Shown in pieces: positions 13,466 through 27,300 of a DNA stretch of 64,000 nucleotides. Made by a program: the position numbers and the translations under genes. The notes beneath the pieces are model-generated. The model ran no database searches, was not told where the DNA came from, and saw only the letters and a program-made list of their open reading frames with translations. Where the stretch lies: contig CM062218.1 in the NCBI GenBank assembly GCA_031216445.1, forward strand, positions 23,034,001-23,098,000, given 5' to 3'. This DNA is from Lateolabrax maculatus. Lineage: Eukaryota > Chordata > Actinopteri > Acropomatiformes > Lateolabracidae. Position 1 is the first letter of the stretch; every line of letters starts with the position of its first letter.

Positions 13466-13486
13466 ACTCTCTCTCTCTCTCACACA

Positions 13487-13533
<47 letters not shown>

Positions 13534-13535
13534 GC
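13466..13535 (+). repeat. compound CT/CA/CG microsatellite
   Basis: (CT)n, then about 20 CA units, then about 8 CG units, all contiguous. The CA/CG part is strictly alternating purine-pyrimidine, a sequence type known to favour Z-DNA. It lies between the divergent RGS and BAG6 genes. Confidence 0.95.
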
Positions 13536-14382
13536 TCCCTCATTCGCTTACTTTTAGGTGTGTCCTGGAAAACACAGGACAACCCACTAATAGAGGCTAA
13601 AGTTGACAGGAGACAAGAACGTCCGGTGTGTGTTTGAACAGAAAATTCTCAAGAATAGAAAATACAATTTTCTTGCTACACAAATTCTACCACTACAACA
13701 ACCAATACCAATACTACTACTAATGATAAATGACACTTGGTATATATACATATATGTATATATAATCAGGTATTGGGGTGAAAGTAGAAATAATTAGCGC
13801 GTTCAACACTTAAAACACTTTTTTAATATGAATCACGCAATTTGCCAAAGTGACAGCTATCAAAACACAAAAGCGCTCAGGCATTAAACAGACACCTCTC
13901 CGTACGTCATTTGGGTCCTTTGACGTTGTATTCGGAGTCGTGTTTTATTTGGGAAAATTAAGCTAGTTAGCTGAGAGATCAATTTGAATGCGCTCACTTT
14001 CTGAACACTAGTTTCCCTTAAAATAAAATTTGTCACACTGTAGCAGACAAAGCAATACCTCTCGCCGGGTTTCATCTGAATGCGGACAACGGCCTCCCCA
14101 GTGGAGATTAGTTAGGTTAGCACTGTTAGCCTCTGGAATTAGCTAACGTTAGTTAGCTGCTAACAAGCTAATAACAAGAGGAAGACTGGAACTGTCTCTA
14201 ACCAGGTGCTGCCTCATTATTCGACCTCATTTATTAGTTTAATGGCGGATAAAGGTTATTAGTTTCTTGGCGTAGCGGTTGCTTGGTTCCTCTTTCCCCC
14301 ATTGCTTTTAATAAAGATGTGCACAATAGTACACATTAGCTGGCTAACGCTTAATGTAACGTCCAGTTCTACTTTTATTACT

Positions 14383-14389
14383 ATTTCAG
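14383..14389 (+). other. 3' splice site before the BAG6 start codon
   Basis: A pyrimidine-rich stretch ending TATTTCAG stands 12 nt before the BAG6 ATG. It implies a spliced 5' UTR whose upstream exon lies somewhere in 14000-14300; that exon was not resolved. Confidence 0.5.
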
Positions 14390-14401
14390 ACTTTCTGGAA
14401 T

Positions 14402-15313
14402 ATGGCTGAGTCCAGCGGCGTGATTGAAGTCACCGTAAAGACTCTGGACTCTCAGAGCAGGAGCTACAAAGTCAGAGGCGAGGTAATGCTCTTACCCTGA
14501 TTTAAATACTGCTCTAGACAACTCTCTCCCCCTCCCATTTCAATGACAGGTTGTGTATTGTGTGTTGTCCCCCCAGTTGACAGTGAAGCAGTTCAAGGAG
14601 CACATATCATCATCAGTGGAGATCCCAGTAGACAAGCAGAGGCTCATCTACCAGGGGAGAGTGCTGCAGGATGATAGAACGCTGAATGAATACAGTGAGT
14701 AAATGAAACCTGCTAACCTGCAGTATGCACACACACACACATAAAGGAGCAGCTTGATTTGGAATGAAAAATGGGTGTGTTTTTATAACCTGCAAAGGAA
14801 AGGCCCGAATCAAATAGATTTACCACCACTCTTAATGTGGAGTGAAACAAAAGTTGAAATTACCTTTTTCACAGCAGCCATTTTGACTTGTCAAACACAA
14901 GTGTAACAACATCATTTGCTGCATTGCAATTTCTGGAACAGAGTCATCCTTAATAACATTAGTTCCACTTGTGGTTTGCCTCCCATAATAGGTCAAAATG
15001 TTCAGAACAGGTCACGCTTGTCAAGTGAAGTTAAATCCAACAAATGACTTTCTCTGGATTTCACTGACAATATTGGAGGAGAGGAGATACATTTGTAAAA
15101 ATGTAAATAGCTGAGGGGAACTGAAGAGCTGTTGATAATTCTCTGTGGGCTCATCACTTTGATTGACACTTTTCACATTACACATAGTCATTTGATTCAT
15201 TGTTAATATGAAAATCTTGATAAGAGCGACTTTAAATTATAATAATTTGTGCGTATGTCCTTCAAAGAGCCAGCATCAGTTACAGTATAGTGGGTAAACA
15301 TCACTGGTGTAAA

Positions 15314-15364
<51 letters not shown>

Positions 15365-18300
15365 TCTGTGTCTTTACAATGTGACCTGTTATGATTTTCA
15401 TTTGTATCATTAGCTGTTGCCAAGGTACTGCTTGTATTTTACCCACCCATGTCATTTTAATGTTTGCATTGTAATGATTTAAACCTTTGAAGACATATCA
15501 GTGCAGTTAACTATGAGGTGGAATTTAATTGTTTAGTATGGTAGTGTATCTCTGCCGCCAGCAGATATAAAAAAAATAATTAGCTCAGTTTCCTTATTAT
15601 AACAAAATTACATTACAAGATATATTTGTGTCTCAATGACATTTTTGTTTTTATAGTACTACATACAAATGTATTCAGTTTAAATAAAACAAACAACTCT
15701 TTATATAAAAACATGTAGTAATAAAGAGAAAAACATGTCATTATAAGATGAAAATATTTTGTTGTAATGTGAAAAAGTTGTTTTAAGTTGTCATGCTGGC
15801 AGCAATGCGCAGCAGTAGACAAAATGACCATGGAAATTATTATCAGGAATATAGTGGGTCTCTATGTCTTAACACTATGTATTTACACTGAAATGTCAAA
15901 AATAATGCAACTTTAATATTACAAGTTACCAAAACCCAAATAAAAATGGTCCTCTTGTCCAACATTAAAACACTGAAAAATGCCAAAGATTGTTCATTTA
16001 ATATGAATTTGAAAAAAGCAGCTAATTGTTATTCTTGAGAAGCAATAACCAGTAAGTGTTTTTACGGTATGTAATGAAGTCCATTCCTTTGTTTCTCTCT
16101 CAGATGTAGATGGCAAGGTAATCCACCTGGTCGAACGTGCCCCACCTCAGGCCACCATGTCGGGTTCTGGGAGTGCAGGTGTTTCCACTGGGAGGGCAGA
16201 AGGCCCAGGCAGCAGCAGTCATGCCTCCACCTCCTCTCAGGGTGCACCACACGACCGCAACAGCAACAGCTACGTTATGCTGGGGACCTTCAACCTACCA
16301 ATTAACATCATGGACCCCCAGCAGATACAGGTGGGGATGACCCTGTTGCGTGCAAACCAAAACTTCTCCTATATTTTTCTGAAGGGAGGAATGGTTTCAC
16401 GCTTTGTTACAGCTGGAATTTGTTTTGTAGATGTCTGTTCAGCAGATGATGGCTGGAGTTGGTGAAACTGGAAGGAATGCCAGGGTCAGCACCAGCTCCG
16501 GGGTAAAGGCTCATTATTTACTAGTTATCATTTAATCAGTCCTCTTAGCCTTACATTCTCACTCTTCATGTAAAGCTAACAGATGTTTGTATGTATAGAG
16601 CAATGGCTCGGTGGACGTGCAGATCAATTTGGACCAGTCGGTGCAGAGTGAGCCCAGGATGAGGCTGCAGCTGGCTGAAAACCTGCTAAGAGACGCTTGC
16701 TCCCTGATCCACAGGCTAGAGGTACAGTACACGCACTACTTTTGACACCTATGCTGTTCTTGGCAGCCTGATAACATTGTCACTACATTACATTACATGA
16801 CTCAGTACACTACATTAGCTAGCCAAGTCATCATTTTCAGAATGATGTTCTCCTCATCAAATTAATTTTCAAACTGTTCTTGTTCTTTGTTGAATAATAT
16901 AACACTCATGATACAGTGTTAGGATTACTATGAGGGGAAAAAGTCATCATATTTTTATATTGTGATTCCAACCTTTTTCTAGATTTAATTTAATTTAATT
17001 TTATAAACAATTTTAACAATGAATGTTGGAGAAATATCACTGGTAAACTGGTACACTGTGCTGATTCCTTCAGAATGTGTATGTGTGTTCCCTTTTGACT
17101 TTGAGAAGAAGAAAATTTATTATTTTCTCCAGAAAGAGGCAAGAACAAAGAACCCTGAAGCTGTGCATGTTTCCCCAGGTGCTCACTGGCTCATCAAATG
17201 GATGCTTTCAATGTCTATTTTTACATCACATCAATGAACCAACAGGGCAGAAAAGTGAGAGTGTGCATGTGTGTTTGAATGCATTGTGATGTGTTCATGT
17301 GTTGTAGGGAGTGTCCGGTGACAGTAGCTCCCATTCACAGCCAGAGGTACATCAGTCCTCTTCTTCCCTGCCACCATCTTCCTCCTCTGTGAGAGGGGCT
17401 GTAGCAGCACAACCCATGGACACCGCCTCTCCTCCTCCATCATCCTCCACCTCCACCCAGACTGAGGGATCAGCCAACACTGGGCCCAAGTAAGTCAGAG
17501 TTGTAGACCAAATGGCCACATCAGCACCTGGTATTAACATGTTATCCGTATCTGGATACGTTATGTGAACGATGACATCTAATCTATGGGTCTTTGCTTT
17601 TTCACTTGGTATTAAAAAGCATCTTTGTTATCTAGATTGTGGCCATATGTTGATCAATATGCAAATTAGTTAGGTGGTGCTAGCAAACTTGTCAATAAAC
17701 ATCATGTCTCCAAGATCAAGGGAAGCAATGCCACAGATGTCATTCATTGTTTAATTACTTTTTGTGAGGGAAGCCCAGTTCGCTACTGCTACTACTAACT
17801 TTTGCCAGGGAGCTTGACATATAGGTTGCATGTTAATATCAGGAGTAAATGGTTCTGGTGGAAAAGTTTACTTACTCTTGATTGTATAAGTATTGTCTTT
17901 TAGTTTCTTGTTTAATTGATTCATTTAGTTATTTTCAATGAATTTCAAAGGAGAGGGAAAACTTGATTTGAATTAAGAATTTATCCCAACACAATAATGA
18001 TTGATTGGTCAGGGATCGACGTGTAGTCTGTCATGTCTATGGGTCGAGTCAAAGCAAGAATTTATGACTCTGTAATCTCCTGATCTGCCACAGTGGCCAG
18101 TTTATTAGACAAAAATATGGTGTTATTCATTTTTCATCATTCATTGTGTCCAACTTTGTTATGCTTTAATATACGGAAACATACAAGAGGAAAGCTTTCC
18201 TCTACAGTTATGTTGACAATCTCAATATATGCTACTTTGAATATGATCCATATAAATCTTGAATGAATTTGAGAAGGACATAGTAATCATCATCTCTGGA

Positions 18301-21300
18301 GAGCCTATAATGTTTGTATGATCCACAGCCCTTGGTGGTGGATTTATTTCTTAAAACATTTCAATGGCAAGTTCATATAGAATAAGATTAATTTCTAATG
18401 TCTGTAGAGTTTTTCAGCTTTAATAAATCCAAAAACATTATGTTGCTTACCAACATAATGTTCCAAAATACTGCAGTACTTTATTTTAATTTTTCACCAA
18501 AATCTGTTTGCAGCGGATCCAGACATCATTACATCATCTTTGTAATCGCAGGTATGACCGATCACCAGTATCACCGAACAACACAGTGCTTATCTGCAGG
18601 GCCTCTGTAGTGCTGACTCCTCCTGTCCTCTGTTTGTCCTCAGTCACCCGAGTCCAGCTGATTTTGTGGAGGTTCTTTCTGAGGTCAGGAGGGTGGAGGA
18701 GAGGTTACGTCCCTTCATAGAGAGGACTCACTCAATTCTTGGAGCAGCCACCTCAGCAGATTACAACAACAATGTAAGGAGGAAGAGCCACTGCATGAGG
18801 CAGAAAACAACAACAAAATAAAAATACTTACGCCATCAGAGGTTTATCAAACTGTGACTGTAGAATGTCACTGCCAATTAAACTTAAAAAGAAACTAAAC
18901 AAAGAGACAATAAAATGTTCACGGAGCTTTTTCACCACCATTCACAAATAGTTGTCATTTTTTACAGCTGTGAGCAGCTGTTTCATTTCCTTTTTGAATT
19001 GCATTGCAGGAGAACAGTGTCTGTCAACAGCACACTTTTGAGTGTACTTTATTTTGTCACTTTTCAGAATACACTACATCTTTCCTTATTTGATCGGTCC
19101 TCGCTTGTCTCTGAAATTGCTCTTGTCTGCCACAATCAATCCTGTTCCAATGCTCTCATTTCTGCTCTGAGGAGCAAGGAGGGATCATTGCAGGTTTATA
19201 CCGTGAACAAGTGGGCAAACAGATGTTTTTTTTAGATTCACCATCTAGTGAAAAATAGTGACTGTAGGTCTGATTGACAAAAACAACTTCTCTTCATGGT
19301 CTGTTATCTCCTCTTCTAATCGATATCATGGAGTCAGGGAGAGCAGGTGAGCCTGTTGTCTTTTAGCAATGAACACATTTTATTAGTCAAACCACATTTC
19401 CATGCAGTCACATGTGAGGGTGAAAATCCCTTTGTGTCAGATAGAAATATAGACTCTACATTATAGATATACAGTTTATACATATAGATATATTAACACT
19501 TTTTCTAAAACATTTGGCTAACTCTTCACCTCTTCTTTAGTGTTATTATCATTCCAAAATTTTCACTTATAAACATACTAGTATACTTTTATACTATGAT
19601 TGAATCTACTGAGCACATTCATGCTCTGAAGGAGATAAATGCTTTAATGCATTTGAACAAATCCATAATCTTTCCTCTAATTTCAGGACAAACCTTTTAG
19701 TTTTTAGACCCTGTACTGGTCAGGCTCTAAGAGTAGATAAATCAGAATTATGTTCTCTCTTCTGTCCTGCTGATACATGCCAACAAAGCAGTGGCTTTTC
19801 TTGTCACAATTGTTCAAATCTGTCTTAATTTACAGACACAGGAAAGAGAGGAGGATCAGCGCATTCTCAACCTGGTCGGAGATGCTCTGCGTCTCCTTGG
19901 CAACACCTTAGTTGTCCTCGGTGACCTACGTTGTAACCTGGCGACCTCTCCTCCACGTCACCTGTATGTGGTTCGCCCCATGGCCCACTACACCCACCCG
20001 GTCTTGCTCCAGGCTGGTCTGCCACACATGCCCATTCCAGTAGGTTCACACCACACTAGTCTTCTGTCTTAATGATTTCTTTCAGCTGTGGAGAAATACT
20101 ATCATGTTAAGAGATACAGTGATAACAGTATAACTTTAACTCAGGTCGAAAGAGTGCTACAAGTAAAGTAAAAGTAATTTTTCATGTTTTTTTTATGCCT
20201 AGCTAAATGTGAGGGGTGTGGGTGTTGCTTGTTGGGCTTTTCTGATTTTCAGAAACATGTACCTGGTTTCTTACACATGCCCATTTAAAACTAGGCAGCA
20301 GCCAAAGGACTGCTGGTAGTGTATAGTGCCTCTGAGTTTATGACTTCATGGTGCATATTGATTGATGTCAATTCTTTTATAGTTCACATTATATGATTTT
20401 TTAAAGCACCCACTAATTTGGGAGACACAGAAACTGTTAAAATAGTTGCTCCTAATTACAAACATCTATTTGAGTATCTCTTTATGTTTCTGTTTATTTT
20501 AGATATCTGTAATTTCCTATGAAGTTTCCTGGACAGAATAATTTAATTTGGCATTAATTATAGGGAAAGTAGAGACAAAGTTCTGTGACTGTTGTTTGTG
20601 TTGAGTGTAGAAGCAGTTACTGATTTCCAGAATAATTTTCTTGAAAAAAAGCCCAATTCAATCCAAAGTAAATTTTCATTTACTATTAATTTATAATTGA
20701 ATATTACATTTTTCATACATGTTGAATTTCCTGTGATTAGTACCAAACTAATCTAATATGACATACTTCTTTCAAGGACGCTTTCTATGAATTTCCATCT
20801 ACATTTATAGAAAATCATATGAAACAATTACTGAATATACATAAATACTGCTATACATACTGTTTTTTTGCAATGTAATGGACAATATGTACTTTTAAAT
20901 ATGAGTTTAAGTGAATTGGGTTAAACTGACCTTGTTTAAAACTAAATATTATAGTACTGATTATATGCAAGTGAAATTTCAGGTAATTTAAACATCTGCC
21001 AGTGTGCAGTATATTATGCAGTGTTATTTTTTTTCCACCACTTTTTTTTGTGATTTTTAAAAATAAACAAAGGGTAATTAGGTAAGATTTCTCTAATGCT
21101 GACTTGACTTACAAGCTAATCAGGCCTTCAGGTAGTTTTTCAGGCAGAGTTTGCATTAAGGAGGTTGTTTACATTACACCAGTTTGTACTAGACCTTGAA
21201 GTAAGTATGTTTTTCTCGTCCAGTTAAACTTAGGGACAACAGTGACCGTGACATCTAATGGGAGACAGGCAGCTGAAGGACATCACCAACCCTCTCAGGG

Positions 21301-24300
21301 TACTGGTCAATCAGATCAACAGGCTACAGGCCAGGCTCCACCTCTTCAGTCCAATGGGACCACTCATCAACACGGACAGGGAGGTCCCCGAGTGATCCGC
21401 ATCACTCACCAGACCATGGAGCCTGTAGTCATGATGCAGATGAACATTGATGGTATGCGTGCTGCCATGTCATCATAGAACCTGACTATACATGTTAGTA
21501 CGCCCATGTTCACAAGGGCTTCTGGGATGTGTCAATATCCCATGTATTTCCCATGAGTGTGAGTCTGCATTCCAGTCGGTTGCTGAGCGCAGATCATCTG
21601 CAATAGCAGACATTAATTATTGTAGGAATTAATAAATACAGAAATTAATAAGTAAATTAATAAAAGAAAGCAAGTCAGGACATAAATTAAAACAGAAATA
21701 AATACAAAAAAATAAAATGTTCTTTCCTTAATTTTTTCATTAATTTATCCTTATGAATCAATTTATTTGTAACTGATTTTGCACATTTATTTATTTGACA
21801 TAAAAACAACAATGGACATGGACACATTGAGGGGCCCCTCAACATGTTTTACATCATGAGCTAATAACATTAACAACAATAACAAAGGTATTTTTGTTTG
21901 TTTGTTTGTTTGTTTTTTCAGAATATGTGTCTGAGCTCTATCTGAAGTTGACATTATTTGTTGCACTCTTTTTCCAGCAGATGGCAACGTTAGCTAGACT
22001 AGCACCCAGTCAAATCTCAGAGCAGAGCCAGTTGTATTGTATTTATCATCTTCACAAAGTATAGATGAGAGAGTTCTGTGACTGAAGACTTATACATCTG
22101 AGCAGAACTCAGCTGTCCTGCACAGCATCCTGTCCTGTCACAATGTCCTACACATCAACAATGTCTGTCATTCATCAGTTAACAATTTGATCAAAACATC
22201 ACTCAAACCTAGTACAGACTGCTTGACTAGCTTTGGCGATATAGCCACACAACTACAATAATCACAATTACAACAATGAAGTGGTTTTAGTGTATTTGTT
22301 CTGTGAATTTATTGGATGTCAAAAGCCAAATGTCTGCGCAAAAGGCAGATGTGTGGTCCAAGTCACAGGTTGTTCCTCTGTCTGTCCCTCCCACCCCTGT
22401 GAGCTGTCAGCTACAGGCATCAACATACCACTTGATTTGACACGATAAAATTACAGGAGTGGATACAAGTGCACATGATTTCATGAGCTAAAGCTGGACT
22501 TGATCTGAACCGTGTCAGGTAAAGAAGGCCCTCGCATGAACTGAAGAAGCAGACATGTGATTTTACAGTCAGAATATATTTAATGTGTAAATGTATGTTC
22601 TGTTTGATGAGCGTGGCACCACTCCCACCACTCTGTTTCACCACCCTGTCTCAACTCCTGTCTCACAACCCTGGGTCAACCCCCTGTTTCACCACCATTT
22701 TTCCTGCTATCTCACTGTGAAACTGATGGATTTCTGCTCTTGTTGTGTTGAACAGGCGAGCCAGCTGCTGGGTCTCAGGTTCCAGGACAGCCAAATGCTG
22801 CAGGTTCCGGACAGCCTGGTGAGTGCTGCTCTGTGATTGGAATGTTTGTTGCTATGGTAATGGCTGTCTCTTCCTTAAAAATGCAGTAATTGATTTGACT
22901 TTGGGTCACACACTCAGAGATCTGGTTTTCAGGACAAACCTCCCTCTGTATCCAGGAGTGACACCTGCCCACTTCCCAGGACTGCCCCCTGAATTCATGC
23001 AGGCCATTGTGCACCAGATAGCCCACCAAGCCGCTGCCATGGCCGCTGCAGCCTCAGCAGGCCACCCAGCACAGATGGTGTTTGGCCCTGGCGCAACACC
23101 TACTGCTGAGGGAACTGCTTCCCCACAGCCTGCTCAGGCCAGGGTTGTCATCACCAGACCATCCTTCTCCCCCCGCATCCCTCAGCCTGTGGGAACCAGG
23201 GGAACCACCATCAATCTGAGGGCCTCAGTACCCACAACTGGCCAGCAGCCAGGACAGGTAACACCAGCATAGAGTGGATAGAGACTTGGCTACTTCTAGG
23301 GCTGCAACTAAAGATTATTTTCATAATCAATTCATCTGACAGTTATTTTGCTTGATTAATCGATTAATTATTTGAGCAATATAACATCAGAAAAGAGTTT
23401 AAAATACCCATCAAAATTTACTAGAGCCCAAGGTAAAGTCATCAAATGTCTCATTTTGTCTGAAAAACAGTCCAAAACACACACTGAAAAATAAAAAAAT
23501 TATAATGTTAAGACAAAGAAAAGCAGCACATTTGAAAAGCTTAAACAATTACTTTTATTTTTTTTACATTTGAAAAATATATACATTTTCAACCCATCGA
23601 CTAATTGATAATCAACTAATCGTTGATCTCAGCTCTAGCTACGTCCAACAGTGTATTTAATTATTGAGATAAATGAACTGTTGTGCAGTAACCTTGTAGC
23701 TGCTTGTTTATCTGTGCCTCCTTTCCCCGTCTGTGAGCAGGGCACACCTCTGGCTCCCTCCTCCCTCACCCAGATGATCAGTGGTCTGGTTGGACAGCTC
23801 CTGATGCCGGGGCAGCCAGGTCTGTGTCACCTCTTTCTCTCCCTCCCATCTCAAATTAACCTACAAAACTCATAGTAAAGTACGTTTGAGATTTTTCAAA
23901 ATGTTTTTTTTTAACCAATAGTTTCTCATCATTTCCATTCGACATGACAGCTTGCAGAGATTTGGAACATGCTTGAGTGAAGTAATCCATTGCAGTGACA
24001 AAGTGTCTTTATTGTTTTCTGTTATACTGGAGTTATGTTTAAATGCAGATGTATGTTTAATTATAGGTTACAGTAATAATAATAGAGTTTCTGTAGTTAA
24101 TAGTGTCCTCTGCAGTAGAAAATGCTAAATATCATTTGACATTTAGAAAATCGGTTCAAGTTGCTCTTTTTAAAAACAATCTGGGTCTCCTGAGCCTTAA
24201 AAGAATATTCTATTCTTCTATCATTGCACCTCTATTAAATCTTGGGACATCACAAGTGATATTAAAAAGGAATGGACAAAATCTCTGCAGCACAACCCCA

Positions 24301-27300
24301 GGTATCCTTAGCTTTATTAGAATAAATCAAGCTCCAAAAACACTGGATCCTGCACTGTCAATAGTTAACCTCTCTGTCTGGTAGATGCCCATTTCTTTCA
24401 AACTCCACACCTCCAGTTTGTAACACAGACTTTCAGTTCTCCATGCTCAAGCTGGGATAACCATCATGGTTATTTTCTCATACTCAAGCTCCTCTAGAGC
24501 CACAGAAGATATTAATCAAATGTCTTCACAGGCTGTGTAGGCCTCCCTGTGACTTGATCATTGATGGTAAAAGTGGCTCATGGTTGCTGACATGTCAAAC
24601 TGCAATTTTTTTGAGATAGACCAATAAATTAACAAGGCCGATACATCAACTGGTATCCGCTTATTGCAGATATATCGTATCGTGTATAAATTAAGACAAA
24701 TGTCGGTACAGAAACGTCAAGCTAGGTTTGAGGTCATTTAAAAACAGTGTCTCCATCACATAGTGTTTTTTTAAACTCTCAAATATCGATATCAGTATTG
24801 GCCTCAAAGATCCAGTATTGGTCAACTATACTTATTAGTTCTGTTTTCCTAATTCCCCCAGGTGATCCCATGTCCACGTCCTCTTCAACCAGCTCTCAGT
24901 CCTCCTTCTCTACGTCTTCTTCATCTGATTCCTCCACCACATCTCCCCCCACTCCCTCTGCAAACACCTCCGGACAGACATCCACCCACACGACAAGTAC
25001 TACCTCCATGGGCCAGCCAGCAGAGATCAGTCCTGAGGGAAATCTGGCCCTGCTCCTGGGCTCTTTGCTGGGAGGAGCGGCCGGGCTGGGGGGGCCCGGG
25101 TCTGGACCTGCTCCCTCCATCACTGTGACACTGCCTGGGGTGCCCAGCTTCTTCCAGGGCATGTCAGACTTCACACTGGTGAGTTCATATAGTGTGACAG
25201 AAAACCAGAATATGGTGGCATGCAGAGTTTCTCCTCATTACAAATGGGTCTTTGGTGCCCCCCCTGTCTTAAGGGTCTAGAAAATTTTACATTGATCAAT
25301 CAATTGATTGATTGATATGTGATTGATGACATTCTTTAAGTTGAAGATGCATTCCATATAACTGCAACTTCCCTAGTTCAGTTCTAGTCAGGAACCTTTG
25401 TTGCACATCAAGTCAAGTCAATTTTATTTGTATAGCGCCAAATCATAACAAAAGTTATGTCAAGACACTTTTCACATACGGCCATATGCATTGACCAAGT
25501 TGGGTTGAAAGGGGAAGCGAGAGAGCAGGAGGACAGACAACATAATAATCAGACTGATAATAAAAATTGTAATAGTTTGTGTTGAGCAGGAACATGGGGG
25601 CAGTAGACGGCCTGCAGTCACAGATCCAGACTCTACAGCTCTAGAGGCAGAAATCCCTGCAGAAAGTGAGAAGGTGAAAAAACACAAAAACTACCGGGAA
25701 GAAGTGGAGTTAGTAACATGCATTAATGGGATAAGAATGTGTACGGATGGAGAGGGAGAGGAGGAGAGAGGAGCTCAGTGCATCATGGGAAATCCCCCGG
25801 CAGTCTAAGCCTATAGCAGCATAACTAAGGGATGGTACAGGACTCACCTGAGCCAGCCCTAACTATAAGCTTTATCAAAAAGGAACGTTTTTAGCATATT
25901 CTTAAACGAAGAGAGGGTGTCTGCCTCCCGAACCCAAACTGGGAGCTGATTCCACAGAAGAGGAGCTTGATAACTAAAGGCTCTGGCTCCCGTTTTACTT
26001 TTAGAGACTTTAGGTACCACAAGTAACCCTGCATTCTGTGAGCGTAGTGCTCTAGTGGGGTAATACGCTACTATCAGCTCTTTAAGATATGATGGTGCCT
26101 GACCAATAAGAGCTTTGTAAGTGAGGAGGAGGATTTTAAATTCTATTCTGGATTTTACAGGGAACCAGTGCAGAGAAGCTGATAGTGGAGACATATGTTG
26201 TCTTTTGCTATTTCCATTCAGTACACGTGCATCTGCATTCTAGATCGACTGGAGACACGCCCTTAGAAAAAGATTGTTCCATAGATTCACTTTTTATTGA
26301 CATGCATTTCTTTTTTTGATGTATCCTTCCCTTAATTATTTAAACATAAATATTCTTTTAAGATGAGACTTGCTCTGCAAACATTATTGAAAAACTTTAG
26401 GGCAGTAGATCTTTATGGAGTACTTTATACATGATTTGCTGCACATTCAAATTTGCCATACTGGCTTCAGGTTGCATGCAGGTTTCATTAAGTTGATTTT
26501 AAGTCCTTTTGAAGACCAGTTTAAGTCAGTGAGAATGAAACACAAGATATGTGTTGCCATTGAAATTACTGTGTAAATGAAAAACTGCCCTAACAGAACA
26601 GACTGGAATTGAGGATCTAAAATTGTTAAGATATTCAGTTGATCATTATCATAATTTGTTGTCTTAAAAATTACAGTAGCTAATGAAAAGGGATAAAACA
26701 GACAAAGTACCTGATAAAGTAAGCACAATATTAATTTTTCAGTGGAAAGTGTCTGGTTCCTATGAGTACTATGACTATTAGTTTAAGTCCTTTTTTAAAA
26801 GAGGTTTTGACTTTTATTGACTGAGAATATCTCCATATGCGGAAAAACCTGGGCTGAACAGAGCCATTAACATGTTGAGTTTGTTTCTACCCAGCCATCT
26901 ACCAGTGGCCCCAGTGCCCCGGTCCCCCTTCAGTCCACTAGCCCATCTGCGCCTCAGCCCAGCAGTGGTGCAGATGGAGACTCTCTGAGCCCAGAGCTGT
27001 TCACAGGCATCGTGCAGGGAGTGCTGTCCACCATGATGAGCTCTCTGGGGGCACAACAGGGCAACGGCGAGAGCATTGCCCAGTTCATCCAGAGACTGTC
27101 CCAGACCAGCAACCTGTTCACTCCCGGCTCTGGAGATGCTGTGGGTGAGTCACAAAACAGAAGAATCAGGAATCAGGTTGAAACACTGAAAACAAATCAG
27201 AATCCTGATACATTCTTACAGTGGATTCTAAATGACGTTTTCCATTCATGGTTCACACCTTTTACCATGATTGTTATCGTTATTAATACACTGATGAACT

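Larger units (their letters stand above)
12320..14382. promoter_or_regulatory. head-to-head interval between the RGS gene and BAG6
   Basis: The interval separates the divergent RGS (minus) and BAG6 (plus) coding regions. It must contain both 5' UTR exons and promoters. It also holds a compound CT/CA/CG microsatellite and a short AT/GT run near 13740. I saw no clear TATA box or protein-coding exon. Confidence 0.35.

Noticed and set aside
13359..13637. 92-residue plus-strand frame
   Set aside because: Its centre is the translated CA/CG microsatellite and it has no family resemblance.
22823..22955. Upstream extension of the BAG6 exon at 22956 in an open frame
   Set aside because: Using the nearer AG at 22932 puts the BAG6 frame into a stop; the acceptor at 22954-22955 keeps phase and conserved residues.
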